A DNA stretch of 64,000 bases from the NCBI GenBank assembly GCA_015075305.1, contig JABTUS010000010.1:1-64000 (forward strand), given 5' to 3'. Made by a program: the position numbers and the translations under genes. This document shows, piece after piece, positions 41,784 to 50,524 of this stretch. Position 1 is the first letter of the stretch; the number at the start of each line of letters is the position of its first letter. The notes under the pieces are model-generated. The model did not search any database and was not told the origin of the DNA. It worked only from the letters and a program-made list of their open reading frames with translations. The stretch comes from Opitutaceae bacterium (GTDB lineage: Bacteria > Verrucomicrobiota > Verrucomicrobiia > Opitutales > Opitutaceae).

Positions 41784-43049
41784 TCAACGTGCCTTGCGCA
41801 GCAGATGGCAGACATTGCTTCCGCCGAAACCGCTGCTGTTGTTCAGGACCAGGGAGGGCGCTTCGTCGAGAGACTGCCGCGGCAGGTCCAGACCCTCGCA
41901 CACGGGGTCAATGTTTTCCAGGTGCGCGCAGCCGGGTATGAATCCCTCGTCGAGGGCAAGCACGCAGAACGCGGCCTCCATCGCGCCGGCGAGGGAGAGC
42001 CCGTGACCGGTCAATGCCTTGGTGCTGGAGATGCGAGGTCGCGCGCCGCCTTGGGTGAAAACGGCCTGGAGCGCCAGCGCCTCCGAGCGGTCGCCGGCGG
42101 GCGTGGAGGTTGCATGGGCGTTGACGTAGTTGATGTCTGCGACGCCGACTCCACCGTCGGCCAGTGTCCTGCGCATGGCTTCGCGCAGACCGGCACCCTC
42201 GGGATGAGAGGCGGCGACACTGTGACCGTCACCGGCCTGACCCCAGCCTGCGAGCTCCGCCTGGATGCGGGCCCCGCGGCTGCGCGCGAGGTCGGCGTCC
42301 TCAACGACGAGGGCAACCGCACCCCCGGTGCCGACAAAACCATCGCGCCGCTGGTCGAAGGGGCGCGATGCCTTTCCGGGATCGGGATTGGTCGAGAGCG
42401 CGCGCAGGCTTGCGAAGGAAAGGATGCTCTCATCCGTCATGTCTTCCGCGCCCACCACGAGCATGCGCCGCTGACGGCCGAGCCGGATCTCGTCCATGGC
42501 ATAGCCGAGCGCATGGCTTGAGGAGGCGCATGCGGAAACAAAACCGCAGACCGCGCCGGAGATCTTGTGGAAGGCGGCGATGTTGAAGTTCAGCGTACCG
42601 GCGATGGATGAAATGATCCCCATGGGATTTCCCCGCTGGCCGCGCGTGGCATGCATGTCCTGCACAAAATGAGAGAGCAGGTATGGCGAGCCCGCGGAGG
42701 CGCAGAACAACCCGGTGTCGCCGCCCGCGAGATCCCCGGGCATGAGGCCCGCCTCAAGCAGCGCCTGCTGCACCGCGCACATGGCATAGACTCCGTGAGG
42801 GGGCAGACCGCGAAGCAGTTCGCGATCGACGGCGAAGCGGGACGGCCAGCTCCAGTCGCGCCAGCTCGGGGACGGGAACGAAAATCCCTTCAACGTGCCC
42901 GCGACTTTCACGGGCAGATCAGGATTGTTGAGAAACTGGTGCGGTTCAAAGCCGTGGCGCAGCTCGCGCAGGCTTTGAATCACTGAACCGCGATCGTTGC
43001 CGATGCTCGTGATGAATCCGAGACCCGTGACTACGGGGAGGCGTGCCAT
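41784..43049 (-). CDS. Beta-ketoacyl-ACP synthase (FabF/aryl-polyene type)
   Basis: A 421-aa condensing enzyme. The thiolase-fold catalytic triad is C174 (SACASSSHA), H312 (NAHATSTPAGD) and H349 with K344 (TKALTGHG). The ending NNSSGFGGSNVCHLL is typical of KAS II proteins. It extends an ACP-bound chain with malonyl-ACP. No ketoreductase, dehydratase or chain-length factor is found nearby, so other steps must be supplied elsewhere or the product remains a simple chain. It is between two ACP genes, a layout found in aryl polyene and related lipid clusters. Confidence 0.92.
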   Translation of the reverse strand: MARLPVVTGLGFITSIGNDRGSVIQSLRELRHGFEPHQFLNNPDLPVKVAGTLKGFSFPSPSWRDWSWPSRFAVDRELLRGLPPHGVYAMCAVQQALLEAGLMPGDLAGGDTGLFCASAGSPYLLSHFVQDMHATRGQRGNPMGIISSIAGTLNFNIAAFHKISGAVCGFVSACASSSHALGYAMDEIRLGRQRRMLVVGAEDMTDESILSFASLRALSTNPDPGKASRPFDQRRDGFVGTGGAVALVVEDADLARSRGARIQAELAGWGQAGDGHSVAASHPEGAGLREAMRRTLADGGVGVADINYVNAHATSTPAGDRSEALALQAVFTQGGARPRISSTKALTGHGLSLAGAMEAAFCVLALDEGFIPGCAHLENIDPVCEGLDLPRQSLDEAPSLVLNNSSGFGGSNVCHLLRKAR

Positions 43050-43082
43050 GCCGTTGAGAGGGAAAAGCCCGGAGGATGCCGC

Positions 43083-43472
43083 TCAGCCGGCAGGCGCCGG
43101 GGATACCTTCCGGCGGATGAAGCTCCGCAGATCGTCGAGGGTGCGCACCTGCAGAAGCTCCTCATTCGAAATTGTGATGTTGAAGAGTTCCTCTGAGAAG
43201 AAGACCACTTCCGTGATGGCCAGCGAGTCGAATCCCAGATCCTCGATCAGACGGGTGGAGCCGGGGAATCCCGAGAGGGGCGCCTCGGTCTTTTTCGGAA
43301 TGTAATCATCCAATATGGCGAGTATCACGGGATCGAGAACCTCGGGATCGCGGGAGGTTTCGAACGCACTGAACGCATCCTGAACCTCCTGCGAGAAATG
43401 GCGGATCTTGTCTCGGGGCGTGCCTGATCGGGAAGGCGGCGGGTCGTTCGATGGCGGGGTGGAAGGTTCCAT
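43083..43472 (-). CDS. Acyl carrier protein with N-terminal extension
   Basis: A 129-aa protein whose C-terminal part (about residues 45-125) is an ACP with the phosphopantetheine serine S83 in DLGFDSLAITEVVFFSEELFNI. The first ~45 residues are Pro/Ser-rich (MEPSTPPSNDPPPSRSG) then helical (HFSQEVQDAFSAFETSRD), an unusual addition. The long loop YIPKKTEAPLSGFPGST before the active serine resembles the other ACP of the cluster. It lies 33 bp upstream of the ketosynthase gene. Confidence 0.88.
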   Translation of the reverse strand: MEPSTPPSNDPPPSRSGTPRDKIRHFSQEVQDAFSAFETSRDPEVLDPVILAILDDYIPKKTEAPLSGFPGSTRLIEDLGFDSLAITEVVFFSEELFNITISNEELLQVRTLDDLRSFIRRKVSPAPAG

Positions 43473-43535
43473 TGTCGTTGGTGAATGAGGCGGACGAATC
43501 AGCGGGCGGGTGGCGGCGCTGAAGGCAGGTCGTCC

Positions 43536-44273
43536 TCAGGTGTCGGATGATTTGGTTGCTGTGTATTCGCTGAAAAGTCCCAGTTGCGTGTGGCGATTCA
43601 CCTCCGTCAATCCCACCGATGCAAGAGCGGAAAGAACCGTCTCCGGCACCACGCAGGCGTCCATCGTCTCCCAATAGTAACGCATCATCTCCCGAGCGTC
43701 GGCGCTGCGGGTGAACAACTGTGTGAGGGCCGGATAGATGCGCCCAAAATAGGTTTTGAAAGCAAAACCGGAAATTCTGCCAGGCGGCTTTGTCACCTCA
43801 AGAATGAGCAGGCGCCCGCCCGGTTTCAGGACACGCCGGTATTCCCGAAATGTCGTTTCGAGATCGGTGACGTGCCGCAAGGCATAACCCATTGTCAGAA
43901 AATCGAAGCTGTTGTCATCGAAAGGCAGCGCCTCCGCGCGTCCAACGACGAAGGTTGCATCCAGTTTCCTGCGGGCAACCGAGAGCATGCCCTCGCTGGG
44001 ATCGAGGCACGTGATGTCTTTCGCGGTTCCCAGGATGCGCGATGCGGCAAGGGCGACCAAACCCGTCCCGCAGGCCACATCGAGCACGCGGGCACCGGAT
44101 TTCAGGCCATGGCGCTGCTGCACCCATTTGCGGTAAATGCCCCCCGTGCAAAAGAATCCCCAGTCGACGATGCCGTCGTAGTGGCGTGCTCCTTTGTCGA
44201 AGAGACGGTTCACGTAATCGGGCTTGTCCGCCAGATTGTCGTATCGGGCTTTTAAGGGCGGATGCGGACGCAC
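43536..44273 (-). CDS. UbiE/MenG-like class I SAM methyltransferase
   Basis: A 245-aa methyltransferase with the nucleotide loop VLDVACGTGLVALAAS near residue 63, DITCLDPSEGMLSVAR (motif II), GRAEALPFDDNSFDFLTMGYALRHV (post-II) and LKPGGRLLILEVTKPPG near residue 150. The pattern is close to UbiE/COQ5, but its position at the head of an ACP-ketosynthase-ACP-acyltransferase run suggests methylation of a lipid or polyene intermediate. The frame stays open to 44501; GTG 44273 is chosen because family similarity begins soon after it, and the region upstream belongs to the divergent gene at 44397. Confidence 0.8.
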   Translation of the reverse strand: MRPHPPLKARYDNLADKPDYVNRLFDKGARHYDGIVDWGFFCTGGIYRKWVQQRHGLKSGARVLDVACGTGLVALAASRILGTAKDITCLDPSEGMLSVARRKLDATFVVGRAEALPFDDNSFDFLTMGYALRHVTDLETTFREYRRVLKPGGRLLILEVTKPPGRISGFAFKTYFGRIYPALTQLFTRSADAREMMRYYWETMDACVVPETVLSALASVGLTEVNRHTQLGLFSEYTATKSSDT

Positions 44274-44396
44274 TGGAGTTTGATTTACCGGGAGAAAGGC
44301 CTGTTGCCAGCCGAAATCCGCGGTGCGCGATGAGAGTCCGCCCAGCCGGGGAGGCTTCCCTTGACCTCCCAGCCGATTGGGCGTTTCTTGTTCCAA

Positions 44397-44921
44397 ATGA
44401 AACGGTCGGGCACCCTCATGGCATTTGCGATCACGCTTGTGCCCCTTGCCATGGCGCAAACCGCGACCAAACGTTCTCCCTTCCTGCCACCCGAGTCCCA
44501 AGCCGCCGGGCCCGTGGTCGAAAGCTCGTCAGTTGAGTTTCGTGGCGTACTCGTCATGGGAGGACACCAACAGTTCAATTTTTTTGAACCATCAAAACGC
44601 CTGAGCACCTGGGTGCGGATCAATGAACCTGGCGCAGCCATCGCGGTGAAGAGCTACGATTCCCACGCAGACACGGTGGTCGTGGAGTTCGGCGGACAGT
44701 CGCTCACCCTGGCTTTGCAAAAGGTGAAAATATCAGCCGCTCCCGCCGCTCCGGCGGTGGCACCTACAACTGCAAACGTCCCTGTGCCGCAGCCTGCCGT
44801 CGTGCTCAATCCCACTCCGGCGGATGAAGCGAAGCGCCTCGACGCCATCGCCGCCGAGGTGCGGCGTCGCCGGCTGCTTCGCCAGCAGACGACAACCCAG
44901 CCGGGGGGAAGCCAGAATTAG
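44397..44921 (+). CDS. Exported hypothetical protein
   Basis: A 174-aa protein of unknown family. The N-terminus MKRSGTLMAFAITLVPLAMAQ is a signal peptide. The middle (SVEFRGVLVMGGHQQFNFFEPSKRLSTWVRINEPGA...VVEFGGQSLTLALQKVKI) is a small beta-rich unit. A Pro/Ala/Val-rich linker follows (about 115-145), then a charged helix (DEAKRLDAIAAEVRRRRLLRQQ). The layout (signal peptide, beta domain, Pro-rich region) resembles periplasmic adaptors of secretion systems, but no identification is made. It is divergent from the methyltransferase gene. Confidence 0.72.
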   Translation: MKRSGTLMAFAITLVPLAMAQTATKRSPFLPPESQAAGPVVESSSVEFRGVLVMGGHQQFNFFEPSKRLSTWVRINEPGAAIAVKSYDSHADTVVVEFGGQSLTLALQKVKISAAPAAPAVAPTTANVPVPQPAVVLNPTPADEAKRLDAIAAEVRRRRLLRQQTTTQPGGSQN

Positions 44922-45086
44922 GCCGGCCCCGGAAATTTCGGCGCAACAGCGCACTTGCGCGGCCCGTTTTGTCTTTCCACGAGTGGATGAAAATTCAATG
45001 CCGCTCGAGCAATGCAATCAATCGAGGTCAATTGACGCTAGACGCGCGGGCCGGTCCCGGCGTTTACTTTCGCCGGTCTCCTATCG

Positions 45087-47609
45087 ATGACAACTGAGCT
45101 CCCTCCCGCCATCCAGCACCGGATTCTCAAATGGCGTGGAGCCTGCGTGGCGGTCATCGTGCTGGTCGCGGTCAATTCCTGGGCAGCCGAAACGGTCGAC
45201 TACTCCCGTGACATTCGGCCGATCCTCTCGGAAAACTGCTTCCAGTGTCACGGTCAGGATCCCGCCAAACGCGAGGCCAAGCTGCGGCTCGATACGCTGG
45301 AAGGCCAGCGCAAGGACGACACGGTCGTCCCGGGCAAGCCGGACGACAGCGAGCTGATCTACCGGATTTTTTCCGACGAGGAGGACGTGCGGATGCCACC
45401 GCGGAAGTCGCATCGCTCCCTCACCGATGCGCAAAGGAGCCTGCTCCGCCGCTGGGTCGAGGAGGGCGCGCCGTTCTCGCCGCATTGGGCGTTCACGAGG
45501 ATCGAGCGACCCAAACTTCCCGTCGTGAAACAGAAGGGGTGGGCGGTCAATCCGATCGACCTGTTTGTCCTCGCGAAACTCGAACAGGAGCAGTTGAAGC
45601 CTTCAGCCGAGGCAAGCCGTGAGACGCTCATCCGGCGCGTCACGCTCGATCTCACCGGGCTGCCGCCAACGCTCGCCGAGATCGATGCTTTTCTCCGGGA
45701 TCGCAGGCCGGGCGCTTACGAGCGCGTCGTCGACCGTCTCCTGGCCTCCCCGCGCTACGGAGAGCGAATGGCGCTGCCCTGGCTGGATGCGGCGCGCTAT
45801 GCGGACTCCAACGGCTTCCAGCAGGACGGCGACACGTTTCAATGGATCTGGCGCGACTGGGTCGTGAACGCGATGAATGCGAACATGCCCTTCGATGAGT
45901 TCACGATCGAGCAACTCGCGGGCGACCTGCTTCCAAATCCGACGGTTGAGCAGCGCATTGCGACGGCATTCAACCGCAATCACCTGCTCAACGGCGAGGG
46001 CGGTGCGATTCCGGAGGAACAGCGAAATGTCACCCTCTTCGACCGGGTCGACACCACGTCGACAAACTGGCTCGGCCTCACGATGGCCTGCGCCCAGTGT
46101 CACGATCACAAGTTCGATCCAATTTCCCAGAAGGACTATTATGCGATGATGGCGGCCTTCAACCAGGTGCCGGAGACCGGCGTCGTTTCGGGCGGAGCCT
46201 ACAAGGTTCGTGTCGCCAATCCCATCCTTGATCTGATCACGCCGCAGCAGCTCGCGCGCATCGACGAACTGGAGAAGTACCTCGGCTCCCCGCTCGTTGA
46301 GGAAAAGGTCAAGGCGTGGATGACGGAATGGGAAAAACAGGTGGTCGCGGATCCAAACTATGACAATGTCGTCATCAAGAAAATCGTTGAGCGCCCGTCG
46401 GCGGAGCGAACCGCAACGCAGACCGCAATGGCGCGACGCGCCTTCATTCAGACGCGGCTCAAGGAGATCGATGCGCCGCTTGCCTCGCAGTTTGATGAAT
46501 TGGAGCTGCTGAAGAACGACGAGCACCCGCGCCTGATGGTCATGGAGGACGGTCCGCATCGCGACACGTTCATCCTTGACCGGGGAAACTACGAGGCACC
46601 CCGCGCGAAGGTGGAGTTTGCCACGCCTGAGTTTCTTCCACCGCTTTCCGCTGGTGCTCCCCACAACCGTCTCGGCCTGGCCCGCTGGCTCGTCAGTCCG
46701 GAACAGCCGCTGACCGCACGCGTCATCGTCAACCGATACTGGCAGACCTTCTTCGGTCTCGGCCTGATCAAGACCAGCGAGGACTTCGGGGTCCAGGGCG
46801 AGCCGCCCGTGCACCGCGCCCTGCTGGACTGGCTCGCCGCGGAATTCCGCGAGAGCGGATGGAACGTCAAGGCGCTGCACCGGCTGATTGTGACGAGCGC
46901 GACGTATCGGCAGAGTTCGAAATCGAACAGCATCCTGAACGAGCATGATCCACAGAACAGGCTGTTCGCCCGCGGCCCCCGTTTTCGCCTGCCCGCCATG
47001 CTGATCCGGGATCAGGCACTCGCCGTCAGCGGGCTGCTCGTGAACAAGCTTGGCGGCAAGCCGGTGTACCCGTACCAGCCGGCGGACATCTGGGGTTCGC
47101 TCGCGATCACGAAGGAACGCGACTTCACCTATCCGCAGTCCCACGGCGCCGACCTGTATCGTCGCAGCCTGTACACTTTCTGGAGGCGGACCGTTGCGCC
47201 GGCGAACATCTTCAACGCGTCGTCGCGCAACACCTGTACGGTGCGAACGACGCTCACCAGCACGCCCCTGCATGCGCTGACCACACTCAACGATCCGACG
47301 TTCGTCGAGGCCGCGCGCGTGCTCGCAGCTCACGTCATCAAGGATGGCGGGCGACGTTCAACCAGCCGAATACGCATGGCCTTCCGCCTGGTGCTCGCGC
47401 GTCAGCCGGATGGCGAGGAGTTGAAACTTCTGAAGACCAGCCTCGGCAGGCAACTGAAACGCTTTCGCGCCGACGCTTCGTCGGCGCGCGAATTCCTGGC
47501 GATCGGCGATCATCCGGTCGACCCGTCCATCGACCCCGCCGAGCACGCGGCCTATGCCGCGCTCTGCCTGGCCATCCTCAACCTCGATGAAGCCCTGACC
47601 AAGTCATGA
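45087..47609 (+). CDS. Secreted DUF1549/DUF1553 protein with PSCyt1 cytochrome c domain
   Basis: An 840-aa exported protein of the Planctomycetes/Verrucomicrobia type. An N-terminal hydrophobic segment (CVAVIVLVAVNSWA) is followed by a PSCyt1 heme domain with C51-x-x-C54-H55 (ENCFQCHG). DUF1549 comprises about residues 155-370 (NPIDLFVLAKLEQEQLKPS, DLTGLPPTLAEIDAFL, WLDAARYADSNGF) and includes a second CxxCH at C335-C338-H339 (ACAQCHDHKFDP). DUF1553 lies in the C-terminal half (LGLARWLVSPEQPLTARVIVNRYWQTFFGLG). The family function is unproven; a redox role with its DUF1501 partner is likely. The stop overlaps the next ATG (ATGA). Confidence 0.9.
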   Translation: MTTELPPAIQHRILKWRGACVAVIVLVAVNSWAAETVDYSRDIRPILSENCFQCHGQDPAKREAKLRLDTLEGQRKDDTVVPGKPDDSELIYRIFSDEEDVRMPPRKSHRSLTDAQRSLLRRWVEEGAPFSPHWAFTRIERPKLPVVKQKGWAVNPIDLFVLAKLEQEQLKPSAEASRETLIRRVTLDLTGLPPTLAEIDAFLRDRRPGAYERVVDRLLASPRYGERMALPWLDAARYADSNGFQQDGDTFQWIWRDWVVNAMNANMPFDEFTIEQLAGDLLPNPTVEQRIATAFNRNHLLNGEGGAIPEEQRNVTLFDRVDTTSTNWLGLTMACAQCHDHKFDPISQKDYYAMMAAFNQVPETGVVSGGAYKVRVANPILDLITPQQLARIDELEKYLGSPLVEEKVKAWMTEWEKQVVADPNYDNVVIKKIVERPSAERTATQTAMARRAFIQTRLKEIDAPLASQFDELELLKNDEHPRLMVMEDGPHRDTFILDRGNYEAPRAKVEFATPEFLPPLSAGAPHNRLGLARWLVSPEQPLTARVIVNRYWQTFFGLGLIKTSEDFGVQGEPPVHRALLDWLAAEFRESGWNVKALHRLIVTSATYRQSSKSNSILNEHDPQNRLFARGPRFRLPAMLIRDQALAVSGLLVNKLGGKPVYPYQPADIWGSLAITKERDFTYPQSHGADLYRRSLYTFWRRTVAPANIFNASSRNTCTVRTTLTSTPLHALTTLNDPTFVEAARVLAAHVIKDGGRRSTSRIRMAFRLVLARQPDGEELKLLKTSLGRQLKRFRADASSAREFLAIGDHPVDPSIDPAEHAAYAALCLAILNLDEALTKS

Positions 47610-49069
47610 ATCCGCTTTCCGAACATCACCTTAACCTCACGCGCCGCCAGTTTTTTGGTCGCACCGCGACCGGCATCGGCACGGCGGCGCTCGCCTCGCT
47701 GCTGACGCGCCCCTTGTTCTCGGGTGTCGTCAACGGTCCGGCGAAAGGCGCCGCGATCACCGGCCTTCCGCACTTCGCGCCGAAGGCGAAGCGTGTCATC
47801 CTGCTCTGGCAGGGAGGCGGTCCCTCGCAGGTGGACCTCTACGACCACAAGCCCCTGCTCGCCAAGCTTCGACTTCAGGAGTTGCCGGAGTCGGTTCGAA
47901 GCTCGGCCCGGCTGTCCACGATGACGTCGGGGCAGAAGAAGTTTCCCATTCTTCCCGCGATCAAGCCGTTCAAGCAGTATGGGAAATGCGGGCGCTGGCT
48001 GTCGGAGCTGCTTCCCCATATCGGCGAAATCTCGGATGAGCTCTGCTTCATCCACTCCATGCACACGGAGGCGGTCAACCACTCCCCCGGAGTCACCTTC
48101 TGCCTAACCGGCTCGCAGATTCCGGGGCGTCCCTCCATGGGAGCCTGGCTCACCTATGGACTCGGCTCGGAGGTGGAGGATCTCCCGGCCTTTGTCGTGC
48201 TGACCTCCGCCGACCGGCAGAAGACCTGCGGACAATTGTTCTACGAGCACTACTGGGGAAGCGGCTTCATTCCCTCGAAATATCAGGGCGTGCGTCTGCG
48301 CAGCGAGGGCGAACCGGTGCTCTATCTCAACGATGCCCCGGGGCTCGATCGCGCGCAGAAGCGCGCGCTGCTCGACGACATTGCCGCGCTGAATGCGCAT
48401 CAGTTCGAGCAGCAGGCGGACCCCGAGATTGAAACCCGCATTGCGCAGTACGAAATGGCTTTCAAGATGCAGGCGAGCGTTCCCGGCCTGCTCGACCTCA
48501 GCAAGGAGGCGCCGCAGGTGATCGAACGCTACGGGCCGGATGTGCATCGTGCGGGAAGCTATGCGCGCAACTGCCTGCTCGCGCGGCGGCTCGCGGAGCG
48601 CGGCGTGCGTTTCATCCAACTCATGCACAGCGGCTGGGACCAGCACAACAATCTGCCGACCCAGCTTGCGATCCAGTGCCAGGACACCGACCAGCCCGCG
48701 GCCGCCCTCATCAAGGATTTGAAGGAGCGCGGCCTGCTCGAGGACACGCTCGTGATCTGCGCCGCCGAGTTTGGTCGCACCGTGTTTGTGCAGGGCGATG
48801 TATCCAAGCCGGCCTATGGCCGCGATCACCTCGGCACCGCCTTCACCATCTGGATGGCGGGTGGGGGCGTGAAACCTGGCATCGCCTACGGCACGACCGA
48901 CGACTTCAGCTACAGCGTCGTCAACGATCCCGTTCACGTGCACGACTGGCAGGCAACCGTGCTCCACCTGCTCGGCATCGATCACGAAAGACTGACATAC
49001 CGCTTCCAGGGACGCCAGTTCCGTCTGACCGACGTGCATGGCAAGGTCGTGAAAGGCGTGCTGGCCTGA
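47606..49069 (+). CDS. Tat-exported DUF1501 protein
   Basis: A 487-aa protein. NLTRRQFFGRTATGIGTAALASLL is a twin-arginine signal peptide. The body is the DUF1501 fold, related to the alkaline phosphatase/sulfatase superfamily: KRVILLWQGGGPSQVDLYDHKP near residue 63, HSMHTEAVNHSPGV near 151, and AAEFGRTVFVQG and GRDHLGTAFTIWMAGGGVKPG near 390. Members are usually encoded next to DUF1549/DUF1553 proteins, as here (4-bp overlap). The natural substrate is unknown. Confidence 0.92.
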   Translation: MNPLSEHHLNLTRRQFFGRTATGIGTAALASLLTRPLFSGVVNGPAKGAAITGLPHFAPKAKRVILLWQGGGPSQVDLYDHKPLLAKLRLQELPESVRSSARLSTMTSGQKKFPILPAIKPFKQYGKCGRWLSELLPHIGEISDELCFIHSMHTEAVNHSPGVTFCLTGSQIPGRPSMGAWLTYGLGSEVEDLPAFVVLTSADRQKTCGQLFYEHYWGSGFIPSKYQGVRLRSEGEPVLYLNDAPGLDRAQKRALLDDIAALNAHQFEQQADPEIETRIAQYEMAFKMQASVPGLLDLSKEAPQVIERYGPDVHRAGSYARNCLLARRLAERGVRFIQLMHSGWDQHNNLPTQLAIQCQDTDQPAAALIKDLKERGLLEDTLVICAAEFGRTVFVQGDVSKPAYGRDHLGTAFTIWMAGGGVKPGIAYGTTDDFSYSVVNDPVHVHDWQATVLHLLGIDHERLTYRFQGRQFRLTDVHGKVVKGVLA

Positions 49070-49104
49070 CGCGGTTCAACGGCCCCGCGGCGGTCCCGCT
49101 CGAA

Positions 49105-50406
49105 TCACCTCACCAGTATGCCGGCGATCGACGCGCCGATGAAGCAGCACAGGCTGCCGCCGATGAGCGCCTTGACCCCCAGGCGGGCGAGCGTGGACCT
49201 CTGGTTTGGCGCGAGCGTGCCGATGCCTCCGATGAGAATGCCGATCGAGGCGATGTTGGCGAATCCGCACAGGGCGTAGGTCAGGATCACCTGCGCGCGC
49301 GCGTCGGGCAGGCTGCCGCCCTGGATGAGTTTGCCGAGAGTGCTGTAGGCGTAGAATTCATTCAGGATCGTCTTTTCGCCGATGACCTGTCCGGCGGTCG
49401 TCAATGAGCCGGCATCAATCCCCATCAGCCATGCCACCGGGGCGAACACGACGCCCATGATGTATTGAAGCGACAACTCCCCGTAGCGGCCGGCGGTGTG
49501 CCCGGCGATCCAGCCATTGAGACCCGTCCACCCCCCGATCCCGGAGGAGAGAACCGCATTGAACAGCGCGATGAAGGCCGTGAACACGAGCAGCATGGCA
49601 CCGACGTTCACGGCGAGTTTCACGCCGTCCGTGGTGCCATTGGCGACGGCCTCGAGCGCATTGGCCCCGAGCTTGTCCTTCGGTATCACCAGCGATTGGT
49701 CCACCTCCGCCGTCTGCGGAATCATGATCTTGGCAATGTAGAGCGAGGCTGGCGCCGACATGATCGAGGCCGTGATCAGGTGTTTTGCAAAGAGGAGCCG
49801 CTGGACCGGATCCTCGCCGCCGAGCATGCCGATGTAGGCGACCAGCACCGCGCCGGCGATGTTGGCCATGCCGCCCACCATGACCGCGAGCATCTCCGAT
49901 CGCGTCATGCCCTCGAGATACGGTTTGATCAGCAGAGGGGCCTCCGTCTGTCCGAGGAAAATGTTTGCCGAGGCGCTCAGACTCTCCGCGCCGGACAGCT
50001 TCATGGTCCGCGACATCATCCAGGCAAAAGCCAGGACGATGCGCTGCAGGATGCCCAGGTAGAAGAGCAGGGAGGTGAGTGCTGAGAAGAAGACGACCGT
50101 CGGCAGCACATTGAACGCGAAAAGGTAGCCGAAGGACTTGGTGTCGGTCACCAGCGAGCCGAAGAGAAACTGCGAGCCGGCCTTGTTGAAATCGAGGATG
50201 GCGACAAACATGTTGCCGACTGCGTCGACAGCGGAGCGGACGAACTCCACGCGCAGCACCAGCACGCCGCAGATGACCTGGAATATGAACCCGGCTCCAA
50301 CCAGCCGCCAGGGTATCGCGCGGCGGTTCTCGCTGCAAACATACGCCATGCCAATGAACGCGGCGATGCCGACCAGGCCCCGCCAAAGGTGGGAGAAAGT
50401 CTCCAT
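49105..50406 (-). CDS. Concentrative nucleoside transporter (CNT/NupC family)
   Basis: A 433-aa inner-membrane symporter that takes up nucleosides with H+ or Na+. Signatures are IFLGQTEAPLLIKPYL near residue 152 (the conserved GQTEAPL re-entrant loop), GGMANIAGAVLVAYIG near 180, and KTILNEFYAYSTLG near 353 (the NEFxAY motif of the second loop). It has 8-10 hydrophobic segments. ATG 50406 is chosen; the frame continues upstream to 50664, but that stretch is hydrophilic and repeats the receptor-gene antisense. Neighbouring genes offer no clear link with nucleosides. Confidence 0.9.
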   Translation of the reverse strand: METFSHLWRGLVGIAAFIGMAYVCSENRRAIPWRLVGAGFIFQVICGVLVLRVEFVRSAVDAVGNMFVAILDFNKAGSQFLFGSLVTDTKSFGYLFAFNVLPTVVFFSALTSLLFYLGILQRIVLAFAWMMSRTMKLSGAESLSASANIFLGQTEAPLLIKPYLEGMTRSEMLAVMVGGMANIAGAVLVAYIGMLGGEDPVQRLLFAKHLITASIMSAPASLYIAKIMIPQTAEVDQSLVIPKDKLGANALEAVANGTTDGVKLAVNVGAMLLVFTAFIALFNAVLSSGIGGWTGLNGWIAGHTAGRYGELSLQYIMGVVFAPVAWLMGIDAGSLTTAGQVIGEKTILNEFYAYSTLGKLIQGGSLPDARAQVILTYALCGFANIASIGILIGGIGTLAPNQRSTLARLGVKALIGGSLCCFIGASIAGILVR

Positions 50407-50524
50407 GGGGAAAGTGTGAGGCGAGCTTGCCAGACGCGGCTGCCTCGGCGAGCGAGAACACACGTTTCGCGAACGCCCGCGTTTGTCATCCAGTGATCGT
50501 TTCCAGGATCCGCGGCCGCACGGG

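Noticed and set aside
45603-47333. 576-aa minus-strand open frame opposite the DUF1549/DUF1553 gene
   Set aside because: The sense gene has clear domains and heme motifs. The antisense product is low-complexity Arg/Val-rich with no recognisable motif.
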